In this document: positions 8,830-16,656 of the stretch, piece by piece | Numbering within the stretch: the first letter of the stretch is position 1 | How the letters are laid out: each line of letters begins with the position of its first letter | DNA from: Ignavibacteriales bacterium | Lineage (GTDB): Bacteria > Bacteroidota > Ignavibacteria > Ignavibacteriales > Melioribacteraceae | Direction: 5' to 3' | DNA: 64,000 bases | Assembly: GCA_020061355.1 (NCBI GenBank) | Contig: JAGUYK010000022.1 | Span: 62,001 to 126,000 of the forward strand | The notes under the pieces: generated by a model | The model's database searches: none | What the model was told of the DNA's origin: nothing | Seen by the model: only the letters and a program-made list of their open reading frames with translations | Program-made: the position numbers and the translations under genes

Positions 8830-9645
8830 TTATTGTTCAACACTTTGTTCAATTTTTTTATCAAACTCGGGCAAAAATATTCTCTCAATCTCAACAGTCT
8901 TGCCGGTTTCAGAATCAACTTTCAAATAGAATCCGCATAAATGGACATTGTCTGTTGCTGTCTGGTATTTCTGCGGAGTCTGAAATAAAAAACGATTAAT
9001 CGCGGCATCGGTCTTCATACCAATTACCGAGTCATAAGGACCGGTCATTCCGCAATCTGTTATAAAAGCGGTTCCATTCGGAAATATTCTCTCATCCGAA
9101 GTTTGTACATGTGTATGAGTCCCAACCACTGCTGATACTTTTCCATCAATATAGTTTACAAGTGCTATCTTCTCTGCGGTTGCTTCAGCATGGAAATCAA
9201 TAAATATTACTTTTGTTTCCTGTTTCAATTTCGGGAGCACCCAATCAGTCGACCTGAAAGGACAATCAATTGTTGCCATGTATGCCCTTCCCTGTAAATT
9301 CAGGACTGCAACTTTTCCTTTGGGGCTATCGACAAAGCAATAACCGTTGCCGATTGTTCCTTTAGGATAATTTAATGGACGTATTACACGAGGTTCTCTT
9401 CTCAGGTATTCCTGTGATTGATGCTTATCCCACGTATGGTTTCCGCCGGTTATAGCATTAACTCCAAGATCAAAAAGCTGCTTGGCTTCTTTTTCTGTGC
9501 AGCCTTTACCATCCGATAAATTTTCGCCATTTACTATTGTAACATCAATTTTATATTTCTTTTGAAGGCTTGGTAACCACATATGCACAATATCCAACCC
9601 GGGCTGACCGATGATATCGCCAATAAAAAGGATATTTATATTCAT
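8830..9645 (-). CDS. YmdB/TIGR00282 family metallophosphoesterase
   Basis: 271 residues. The dinuclear metal site is seen in IGDIIGQPG near the start, IVNGENLSDGKG, and GGNHTWDKH, with VGTHTHVQTSDE and TDCGMTGPYDSVIG later; these strings are typical of the YmdB group of 2',3'-cyclic-nucleotide phosphodiesterases. It is cytoplasmic, with no signal peptide. It is the first gene of the folD-deoC-trmH-aroA run; the 138 bases upstream are shared with the divergent nuclease gene and must hold both promoters. Confidence 0.9.
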   Translation of the reverse strand: MNINILFIGDIIGQPGLDIVHMWLPSLQKKYKIDVTIVNGENLSDGKGCTEKEAKQLFDLGVNAITGGNHTWDKHQSQEYLRREPRVIRPLNYPKGTIGNGYCFVDSPKGKVAVLNLQGRAYMATIDCPFRSTDWVLPKLKQETKVIFIDFHAEATAEKIALVNYIDGKVSAVVGTHTHVQTSDERIFPNGTAFITDCGMTGPYDSVIGMKTDAAINRFLFQTPQKYQTATDNVHLCGFYLKVDSETGKTVEIERIFLPEFDKKIEQSVEQ

Positions 9646-9783
9646 ATCGAATTCTCTTTAATTGAAATATATTGAAAATAGCCCGAATAACGAAACTTGA
9701 TGAAAACTTTAGAAAATTTTTACATCCAATAATATTTATGAAATAAGATTACTGCATTATTACATTTTAGTTAAATTTGATAC

Positions 9784-11487
9784 ATGAAAAAAGGTCCCGC
9801 TAAAAAAGAAAGATTGCTCAAGGAGCTTCCTTTTAATGAAGTTGAATATTGTGTTTTCGATTTTGAAACTACTGGAACCTCTGCCCGAATTGAAAAAGTT
9901 ATCGAAATCGGGATGGCAAAAATCAAAAGAGGAAAAATTGTTGATACTTTCCAATCATATATTAATCCGGGGAGGTTTGTCCCTTATAATATCACTTTAA
10001 TAACCGGAATAACAAATGAAGATGTAAAAGATGCTCCATACTTTGATGAAGTGATAAATGATATTAAAGAATTTATTGGAAACTCCGTTTTAGTGGCGCA
10101 TAATCTGCAATTCGATTATTCATTCCTTAGAAATGAATGTGAAAGTGCTAAAATAGAACTGCCGGATAATGAAGCTATTTGCACATTGAAACTTGCAAAA
10201 AGATTATACCCCCATTTCCCAAGCCGATCTCTCGGGAATTTATCGAAGACTTTAAAGATCCGGCATCGAAATGTTCATAGTGGACTTGGTGATGCAACTG
10301 CAACTGCAAAGGTCTTTCTGAAAATGTTCAAGACTTTGAAAGAGGATCATAACATCGACACGCTGAGTGATTTGATTAGCTTTCAGAATTTCCCTTCAGG
10401 TACGCCATTCAAAATGGTTAAAAAGAAACTTGCAGACGATTATTCTTCGGTACCCGATGATCCGGGGATTTATTTCTTCCGTGATTCTAAAGGAGAAACT
10501 ATCTACATCGGAAAAGCTAAATCGCTAAAACAAAGAGTAAGCAATTATTTTTTGAGCAGAACTCCAAAAAAAACGCGAAAAATAGTTCAGAGAGCTCAAC
10601 GATTAGAATATTTAGCTACCAATACTGAATTGACCGCACTGCTGGCTGAAGCTGAGTTAATAAAAACTACTGACCCTAAATACAATACATTGTTAAAGCG
10701 CTATTCTAATAACTATTTTATAATGGTAACTAATAATAAAATCTTCCCTTCAGTTGAACGGGCAACGTCATTCAACTTCGATGGTAATGATTATTATGGA
10801 CCATATCCGAACAGGGATATGACAATAACAATCAAAGAAATAATCGATAAAACATTCGGAATCCGGGAGTGCAGCGATAAAGAGATTGCCAAAGGGAAAA
10901 AATGTTACCTTGCTGATATTGAAAGATGCTTTGCCCCGTGTATTGATAAGACTATTAAAGAGTACTACGAAGAAGAGCTTGCAAAAGTAAAAGAGTTTCT
11001 TAGCGGTCATAATCAATCGGCTGTAGACCGACTTCTAAAAAAAATGAAAGACCTTAGTGATCGAAAAAAATATGAGGAAGCCGCACAAACAAGAGATATA
11101 GTCAATTCAATACTAAAACAACTTAATAAAGCATCAATTCTTTCCGAGCCGATAAACAAAGCGAATGTTCTGATTGAGATTGCAGGTGTTAAGGATAACG
11201 ATTATTTAATGCTCCTGGAAGGCAAAATGTTTATTCGAAATTATCTCAATAGCAATTCAAATGATTTTGAAGAAGCATTGACAAACTATTTTGAAGGGAC
11301 CATTCAACTTTTCAAGGGACTTTCAGAAAAAGATCTTGAAAGGTTAAAAATTGCTTTATCATGGCTCGTAAAAAATAAGGGTGGAATAAAGATCCATTAC
11401 TTAAAGAATTATAACTCAATTGAGGATCTGTCAAAGGATTTTCTTTTTTTAACAAAAGCTAAACGGAATTATTTAGAGATGGAATAA
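9784..11487 (+). CDS. DnaQ-like 3'-5' exonuclease fused to GIY-YIG endonuclease (Cho/UvrC-like)
   Basis: 567 residues. Residues about 20-185 are a DEDDh exonuclease: CVFDFETTGT holds the first Asp and Glu, LVAHNLQFDYSFL the second Asp, and HSGLGDATATA the final His and Asp. Residues about 220-300 are a GIY-YIG nuclease (DDPGIYFFRDSKGETIYIGKAKSLKQR), followed by the UvrC-type region with YYGPYPN and a cluster CYLADIERCFAPC. A UVR motif (LLKKMKDLSDRKKYEEAA) lies at about 420. The RNase H-like half of UvrC is missing. Proteins of this layout are thought to make an alternative incision in nucleotide excision repair or to process the ends. The gene converges with the next, 1 base between stops. 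Confidence 0.9.
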   Translation: MKKGPAKKERLLKELPFNEVEYCVFDFETTGTSARIEKVIEIGMAKIKRGKIVDTFQSYINPGRFVPYNITLITGITNEDVKDAPYFDEVINDIKEFIGNSVLVAHNLQFDYSFLRNECESAKIELPDNEAICTLKLAKRLYPHFPSRSLGNLSKTLKIRHRNVHSGLGDATATAKVFLKMFKTLKEDHNIDTLSDLISFQNFPSGTPFKMVKKKLADDYSSVPDDPGIYFFRDSKGETIYIGKAKSLKQRVSNYFLSRTPKKTRKIVQRAQRLEYLATNTELTALLAEAELIKTTDPKYNTLLKRYSNNYFIMVTNNKIFPSVERATSFNFDGNDYYGPYPNRDMTITIKEIIDKTFGIRECSDKEIAKGKKCYLADIERCFAPCIDKTIKEYYEEELAKVKEFLSGHNQSAVDRLLKKMKDLSDRKKYEEAAQTRDIVNSILKQLNKASILSEPINKANVLIEIAGVKDNDYLMLLEGKMFIRNYLNSNSNDFEEALTNYFEGTIQLFKGLSEKDLERLKIALSWLVKNKGGIKIHYLKNYNSIEDLSKDFLFLTKAKRNYLEME

Positions 11488-11488
11488 A

Positions 11489-11782
11489 TCATGATGGAAC
11501 TAAAAATTTGAGAAGCACAAACCTTATCAAATAGCCGGTTATTAAGATCAATAGTAAGTACATAATTACCGCTTTTAAGGATTCTGACGTTAAAATTATC
11601 GTTGATAAATAACCCCTCCATCCGCATTCTTTACATCTATAAAGTTTATAAAAAGTAATTTTTTTTATGATTTGTTCACTCATATTCCTTGCACGCGAGT
11701 GATGAAGAACCCCGGAATTTCTGCAGGAAGGACATTTGCTAAATTGTGGATTCCGGAAAACAAATATTTTTGGCGTTTTCAT
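11489..11782 (-). CDS. Small zinc-ribbon protein with one membrane segment
   Basis: 97 residues from the ATG at 11780-11782; a TTG 15 bases earlier is possible but GGTGG sits well upstream of the ATG. A CPSC pair near residue 17 and a CKEC pair near 50 form a likely zinc ribbon (CKECGWRGYL), and residues about 70-92 are a single hydrophobic helix (VIMYLLLILITGYLIRFVLL). I do not recognise a named family. Topology would put the ribbon in the cytoplasm. It stands alone between convergent and downstream genes. Confidence 0.6.
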   Translation of the reverse strand: MKTPKIFVFRNPQFSKCPSCRNSGVLHHSRARNMSEQIIKKITFYKLYRCKECGWRGYLSTIILTSESLKAVIMYLLLILITGYLIRFVLLKFLVPS

Positions 11783-11824
11783 TAATAAAACCACCAATTA
11801 TGGAAAATCTGTTTTAATACATCA

Positions 11825-13465
11825 TCATTTTAAAAACTTTGAGTAAACATTATCATTAGTCAAAATGCTTAATGCCGTTCTTAATTGCACATCATTTATC
11901 AACGATTCAACTATACGCCCAATTCTGCCATCAGAACGTGCGGCGAGTTCTTCACGAATCGAACCGACAATATCATCTTTATATTTCTCCATTTCTTTTG
12001 AATGACTTTCGTCTATTTGTGCTTTCGATTTATCGAGCATCTCTATAAAAACGCCATTCAAATTCTCCTGCTGGGCTGCGACTTTCAATTGCTCAATCAA
12101 TTTTTCTACCGGTGAAACAAATTCGAACTTCTGCTGCTTTATGAATTCTCTGAATTCTTTAAGAAGAAAATCAGAATTAAGTTTTTTGAAATCAGTTTCG
12201 GATTTCTCATTGTAATAGTATGTAGCAAATTTAAAGAACATTCCATCAGCCAATAATCTCTGAACAAGGTGCGACTTCGATCTGTTATTTACAATAGAAT
12301 CAGGTTGAATTCCTCCAGCAGAAAACACTTTTCTATTTTTATCGGTTTTAAATTCACTTTTAGCTAATTTTTTATTCAGTTCAAAGACTTTGTTTTTATC
12401 AGAATAATCTATTTTTTGAATTGATCTTCCGCTTGGAGTATAATACCTTGCTGTTGTCATCTTTAAAGATGTATTATAAGAAAGAGGAATAAGTGTCTGG
12501 ACCAATCCTTTTCCAAAAGAATTAGCCCCTACTATCAATCCCCTGTCATGATCCTGAATAGCGCCTGCAACTATTTCGGAAGCTGAAGCTGAGCCTTCGT
12601 CAATCAATACAGCTAAACGTATTATACCAGCCACGGGTTCTTCAGTAGAGAAATGATTTTTTACTTCAGCAGAATCCCGACCTTTTACAGAAACAACGAG
12701 TTGGCCTTTCGAAAGAAATTTTTCGCTAACATCAATTGCTGCATCTAATAATCCACCCGGATTTCCTCTAAGATCAAGAACAATACTTTCAATATTTTTT
12801 TTCCCTTTCAGCTCAATCAATGCCTTTTTAACCTCCTCACCGGCAGTCCGGGAAAATCCGCTTAGTTTTAAGTAAGCATTGCTGCTATTTTCCGGATAGA
12901 ATCCATAGTAAGAAAGATTTTTAATCTCTATTTCTTCACGAATAAGGTTAAAGAAAATCGGTTCTTCAAGACCTTCTCTTTGAATCGTAATTTTTACTGT
13001 CGTCCCGGGATCACCTTTTAGCAAATTGTTTAACTCATCATAATTCTCTTTTGTTACGATAGTCTCATCAATTTTCGAAATAATATCACCAATTCTAATT
13101 CCCTGCCGTTGAGCAGAATAACCTTCAATTAGATCAACAACAGTGATGGTTTCATTGCGTACACCAATTGTTGCACCAATGCCGCCGTACTTACCTTTTA
13201 TGATGATATCCATATCTTTCTGATTGTTACCATCAATAAAATTTGTATATGGATCTAAAGATTGGAGCATACCTTCAATTCCGGCAAGCATAAATTCCTG
13301 GGGGTCCAATTCGTCAACATAATTAAGTGTAATTTCTTTATAAATCCTACCGAAGATGTCTATACTTTTACTTATTTCGAAGTAAATATCTGTATCTTTT
13401 TTTACAAAACCGGAAAAAAGCAAAATGCCGATTATTGTTATTAATATATTCTTTCTAGTAAACAT
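11825..13465 (-). CDS. S41 family C-terminal processing peptidase
   Basis: 546 residues. An N-terminal membrane/signal helix (ILITIIGILLFSGFV) is followed by the CTP N-terminal segment with SLDPYTNFID, a PDZ domain at about 95-180 (GIGATIGVRNETITVVDLIEGYSAQRQGIRIGD) and the S41 protease core. The catalytic serine lies in LIDEGSASASEIVAGA and the lysine in NSFGKGLVQ, so the Ser-Lys dyad is intact. The last 170 residues are a charged helical extension. These enzymes trim or degrade periplasmic proteins. It lies 21 bases after tmk. Confidence 0.93.
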   Translation of the reverse strand: MFTRKNILITIIGILLFSGFVKKDTDIYFEISKSIDIFGRIYKEITLNYVDELDPQEFMLAGIEGMLQSLDPYTNFIDGNNQKDMDIIIKGKYGGIGATIGVRNETITVVDLIEGYSAQRQGIRIGDIISKIDETIVTKENYDELNNLLKGDPGTTVKITIQREGLEEPIFFNLIREEIEIKNLSYYGFYPENSSNAYLKLSGFSRTAGEEVKKALIELKGKKNIESIVLDLRGNPGGLLDAAIDVSEKFLSKGQLVVSVKGRDSAEVKNHFSTEEPVAGIIRLAVLIDEGSASASEIVAGAIQDHDRGLIVGANSFGKGLVQTLIPLSYNTSLKMTTARYYTPSGRSIQKIDYSDKNKVFELNKKLAKSEFKTDKNRKVFSAGGIQPDSIVNNRSKSHLVQRLLADGMFFKFATYYYNEKSETDFKKLNSDFLLKEFREFIKQQKFEFVSPVEKLIEQLKVAAQQENLNGVFIEMLDKSKAQIDESHSKEMEKYKDDIVGSIREELAARSDGRIGRIVESLINDVQLRTALSILTNDNVYSKFLK

Positions 13466-13486
13466 GATTTTCTCTTTCGACTACTT

Positions 13487-14092
13487 TTATTTCTCAATTT
13501 CAGATTTGATTAATTGATGCAGATCTTCAATGGAGAGCATGCCATTTATGATCTTTATACGTTTTTCCTTTGAAGCTATTTCAAGATAACCGCTTCTTAC
13601 ACGTTCGTAGAAATCTACTCTGGAAGATTCGATCCGGTCTAATTCTACTTTTTTTACTTTCGACATCCTTCTTACAACTTCATCAATCGGGATATCAATA
13701 AAAAATGTAACTAACGGAATTGCCTCCTTGATCGCAAATTTTTGTAAATCGGTAACAAAATTGAGAGACAATCCTCTTCCATACGCCTGATATGCAATTG
13801 AAGAATCATGAAAACGATCGGATAGTACAAAATAATTTTTAGATAATGCCGGGATTATCTTTTCATTTACCAGTTGTGATCTGCTTGCTGCAAAAAGAAG
13901 AGCTTCAGTTTCGAATCTCATCTCAGAATTATTTTTATCGAGTAATATATCCCGTATTTTTTCAGAGATTGCAGTTCCGCCGGGTTCACGTATAACAATT
14001 ACGTTTTCGCCTTTATCAATTAAATATTTTTCCAAAAGTTGAACCTGTGTGGATTTGCCGCAGAAATCAAGGCCTTCAAAAGTAATAAACAT
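13487..14092 (-). CDS. tmk: Thymidylate kinase
   Basis: 201 residues. P-loop in FEGLDFCGKSTQ, the DR-type motif in VLSDRFHDSSIAYQAYGRGL, and the TMP-binding REPGGTAISEKIRDILL are all present. The enzyme phosphorylates dTMP to dTDP in the cytoplasm. The second glycine of the P-loop GxDxxGKST is kept and the variable residue is Cys. It lies 21 bases from each of its neighbours, the cdaR-like gene upstream and the S41 protease downstream, so co-transcription is likely. Confidence 0.95.
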   Translation of the reverse strand: MFITFEGLDFCGKSTQVQLLEKYLIDKGENVIVIREPGGTAISEKIRDILLDKNNSEMRFETEALLFAASRSQLVNEKIIPALSKNYFVLSDRFHDSSIAYQAYGRGLSLNFVTDLQKFAIKEAIPLVTFFIDIPIDEVVRRMSKVKKVELDRIESSRVDFYERVRSGYLEIASKEKRIKIINGMLSIEDLHQLIKSEIEK

Positions 14093-14113
14093 AAGGATTC
14101 CGCTATTGTGCTC

Positions 14114-15025
14114 TCAGTATTGTTTTATTACATATTCAAGTTTTTTCGGTTTTATATCTACTAATCTTGTACTTAATGGAATCTTAATAACCGGTTCAAT
14201 TCCTTCTTCTTCATTTCTAAGAACCGTCCAATAATCTACATAAGCCTGGATACTATCTTTGGTTAATCTTCCCAATTTATTAATTCCACCCTTCAATACA
14301 ACGCTAATTTTACCGGGGAATAATATTAGTTCCTTCGATGACGGGACGTTTCTTAATTCAACATTAATTTCATCAAATGATTTATCAACAATCTTTTGGA
14401 CATCAAATTCTAATTTGCACGTATTTTCAGAGAGTGTTGCTCCTTCAATGCCCGTTAAATCAAGAGTTACACTAACAGGTTCAGATAGATTTTTCAATTC
14501 CATAAATTCTGTAGTAACTGTATCAAAATTCCTTAGTTGATTTGCAGAACCTGAAATTTCTACTTGATTTGGTGTTATTAATATTTCAGATGCAATTCCG
14601 AATCCTTCCTTAAACTCAACCTGAATATTATACTTTATAAATACTTTTTTTGTTATGATTCGATCAATTTCAAATTCGATATTTGCCGGAGCAATTTCCA
14701 GGACACGAAATGTTGATGTTAGCCAGGTATTGTTTTCCAGTTCGTCTTTTAAGTTAACTCGATGAACTCCGCTCATACGTCGTGCCGAAACTAAAAATTC
14801 TTCGTTACCTCCCAACGATAATTTTGCCAGTTCCCATCCTTTCGATCTAACCCTTAAATAGACTTCTTTTTCGGAAATAGAACCCTTAGTATAATTCTTC
14901 GGAAGATCAAATAAAGTAACCGGTACTTTTACTGTTGTAACAAACTCGCCGGATAAAGAGATTGATCCCCACATTATGATTGAAAAGAGGGCGATGAATG
15001 AAATCGGTACAATTTTTTTCTTCAT
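14114..15025 (-). CDS. YbbR/CdaR-like membrane-anchored protein
   Basis: 303 residues from ATG at 15023-15025 (MKKKIVPISFIAL); an earlier in-frame GTG would lie inside a terminator hairpin and is rejected. One N-terminal membrane helix is followed by at least two YbbR-type beta repeats: FVTTVKVPVTLFDLPKNY with VYLRVRSKGW, and VFIKYNIQVEFKEGFG with VEISGSANQL. YbbR domain proteins (CdaR in Firmicutes) usually modulate the diadenylate cyclase CdaA; no cdaA is in the window. Its start lies only about 12 bases beyond the U-tract of the BMC terminator, so it needs either read-through or a promoter inside that hairpin region. Confidence 0.78.
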   Translation of the reverse strand: MKKKIVPISFIALFSIIMWGSISLSGEFVTTVKVPVTLFDLPKNYTKGSISEKEVYLRVRSKGWELAKLSLGGNEEFLVSARRMSGVHRVNLKDELENNTWLTSTFRVLEIAPANIEFEIDRIITKKVFIKYNIQVEFKEGFGIASEILITPNQVEISGSANQLRNFDTVTTEFMELKNLSEPVSVTLDLTGIEGATLSENTCKLEFDVQKIVDKSFDEINVELRNVPSSKELILFPGKISVVLKGGINKLGRLTKDSIQAYVDYWTVLRNEEEGIEPVIKIPLSTRLVDIKPKKLEYVIKQY

Positions 15026-15036
15026 GGCGTTAAAAT

Positions 15037-15064
15037 ATAAAAAAAACTCCACTATTGTGGAGTT
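15037..15064 (-). terminator. Rho-independent terminator of the BMC shell genes
   Basis: Perfect 8-bp stem AACTCCAC/GTGGAGTT (15045-15052 and 15057-15064) with a TATT loop. Read on the minus strand it is followed by eight Ts. It lies 29 bases after the stop of the longer BMC gene and just before the YbbR-like gene. Confidence 0.8.
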
Positions 15065-15092
15065 ATAAAGATTGCCTATACAGAGTTAAGGA

Positions 15093-15851
15093 CTATCTAA
15101 TTTTATCAAAATGTTCTATCAGCTCATCCCGGTTTGCGCGTGAAATTTCTCTCCCCTTTATTGGGAAATTTTCGAAACCCCTTGCTAAGTGGCGAAGCTT
15201 ATGGACATTTAAAGATGACAACTCATCCCTGGATGGAACTTCACCTGAGAATATAGGAGGACTTGATTCTTCAGTTTCTTTTGCTTCTTCACCCGAGCCG
15301 ATTTCGATCATTGCTTCTTTTCTAAGTGCTTCTAATCTCGATTCCGTTACTGAAAATTCTTTTTCGGGTAAAACCGGTTTAACTTTTCTTTTTGGTTTTT
15401 CCTTAATTGTAATTATTTCTTCAGGTTCTTCTTTCTCTTCAGTCGATTCAACTATTTCAACTTCCTCAGCTACTTCTTTAACTTTTAACTGTGGTACCTC
15501 AACAATCTTTTCCGGTTTCGATTCCTTGGATTTTGATTTCGCTTCTTCAACTTCAGTTTTGTCAGGAGATGACTGAATTTGAGAATAGTAGATGATATCT
15601 TCGAGCTGATCATCAGGACGAGGGATAACATGAGCTGAAACTAATTGGCCAACTCGCTGAGCTGCGGCTGCTCCGGCATCAACAGCCGATTTAACAGCAG
15701 CTACCTCGCCGATAATCTTGACCGTAACCAATGCCGCCGTAATTTTTTCTTTGCTAACCAATTTAACATTGGCAGCTTTAACCATTGCATCGGCGGCTTC
15801 TATGGCACCAATTAATCCTTTGGTTTCAATGAGCCCTAATGCTAATTGCAT
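15093..15851 (-). CDS. BMC-H shell protein with long acidic linker and C-terminal Rho_N/SAP-like domain
   Basis: 252 residues. Residues 1-88 are one BMC domain ([45 protein letters not shown]). The pore loop reads KITAALV instead of the usual Gly-Ser-Gly type, so pore chemistry should differ from the neighbour. Residues about 89-205 are a Lys/Glu-rich, low-complexity linker. Residues about 205-252 ([37 protein letters not shown]) have the helix-extended-helix pattern of Rho N-terminal/SAP domains, which bind nucleic acid. EutK is a known shell protein with a nucleic-acid-binding-like C-terminus, so a similar role is possible. It follows the shorter BMC gene by 9 bases. Confidence 0.9.
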   Translation of the reverse strand: MQLALGLIETKGLIGAIEAADAMVKAANVKLVSKEKITAALVTVKIIGEVAAVKSAVDAGAAAAQRVGQLVSAHVIPRPDDQLEDIIYYSQIQSSPDKTEVEEAKSKSKESKPEKIVEVPQLKVKEVAEEVEIVESTEEKEEPEEIITIKEKPKRKVKPVLPEKEFSVTESRLEALRKEAMIEIGSGEEAKETEESSPPIFSGEVPSRDELSSLNVHKLRHLARGFENFPIKGREISRANRDELIEHFDKIR

Positions 15852-15860
15852 GAGTCACTT

Positions 15861-16142
15861 TTATTTTGCACGTTTTGGAAGAATCATCTCAACATCAGAA
15901 TGCGGACGTGGGATTACGTGAACTGAAACCAGTTCTCCAACTCGCTGTGCTGCAGCAGCACCGGCATCGGTAGCAGCTTTAACAGCGCCTACATCGCCTC
16001 TTACCATAACGGTTACGTATCCACCGCCAATTGTTTCTTTCCCGATTAATTCAACTTTTGCTGCTTTAACCATTGCATCAGCGGCTTCAATTGCACCGAC
16101 TAATCCTTTGGTCTCAATCATTCCGAGTGCGTCAAGTGTCAT
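15861..16142 (-). CDS. Canonical BMC-H hexameric shell protein (PduA/CcmK type)
   Basis: 93 residues from the ATG at 16140-16142; twelve more upstream codons are open but do not match the family. It is a single BMC domain of standard length: [20 protein letters not shown], pore strand [18 protein letters not shown], then [17 protein letters not shown] and VHVIPRP. Such proteins form the flat hexagonal tiles of microcompartment shells, with the glycine-rich loop lining the central pore. It lies 73 bases after ruvX. No pentamer (BMC-P), trimer (BMC-T) or obvious lumen enzyme is adjacent, so this is a two-gene satellite locus. Confidence 0.96.
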   Translation of the reverse strand: MTLDALGMIETKGLVGAIEAADAMVKAAKVELIGKETIGGGYVTVMVRGDVGAVKAATDAGAAAAQRVGELVSVHVIPRPHSDVEMILPKRAK

Positions 16143-16215
16143 AGATGTGCTCCCAATTTTGAAAATTTTCAGATTCAAAATAATTTATATACACAAAAAT
16201 GTCAATTTCATATTT

Positions 16216-16656
16216 CTAAATCTGCTTTTCTATCGATTTTAGATAATCCTCCAGAATTACCGCTGCCGAGTTCTTATCTAGCAGCGATTTGTCCCTTCGT
16301 TTCTTTTTAGATACAACAGTTTCTAAAATTCTCTGTCTGGCAATTTCTGATGAATACCTTTCGTCAATTAATTCTACTGGTAATCCAAATTTATTTTCAA
16401 TTTTTTCTTTCATTTCGATTATTAAGCCAAGAATTCTTGATTCACCGCCACTCTCTCTGATTGGATTACCTATTAAAACCTTTACCACATTGTATTCATT
16501 AATAATGTTTTTTAATTTGGTTAAAAAGTTATTATCATTTTGCAGTGTAATTAATGGATATGCAAATATGTTCATCGGATCAGTAATGGCAATTCCAATC
16601 CGTTTCTCTCCAAAATCGATTGCTAAAATTCTTTCTTCTTTCAATTTTACACGCAA
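16216..16656 (-). CDS. ruvX: Holliday junction resolvase-like protein RuvX (YqgF)
   Basis: 146 residues with the RNase H-like core: ILAIDFGEKRIGIAITD, VLIGNPIRESGGES and the late VELIDERYSSEIA; the conserved Asp, Glu and Asp residues are visible. YqgF proteins act in 16S rRNA 5'-end maturation and/or junction resolution. The start is TTG at 16654-16656, immediately next to the rel stop codon; a second TTG four codons in is an alternative. Directly downstream of rel, so probably co-transcribed with it. Confidence 0.9.
   Translation of the reverse strand: MRVKLKEERILAIDFGEKRIGIAITDPMNIFAYPLITLQNDNNFLTKLKNIINEYNVVKVLIGNPIRESGGESRILGLIIEMKEKIENKFGLPVELIDERYSSEIARQRILETVVSKKKRRDKSLLDKNSAAVILEDYLKSIEKQI

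Noticed and set aside
15055-15576. 173-codon plus-strand frame opposite the BMC protein with the long tail
   Set aside because: Ser/Phe-rich antisense of the acidic linker; the minus frame encodes a clear BMC domain.
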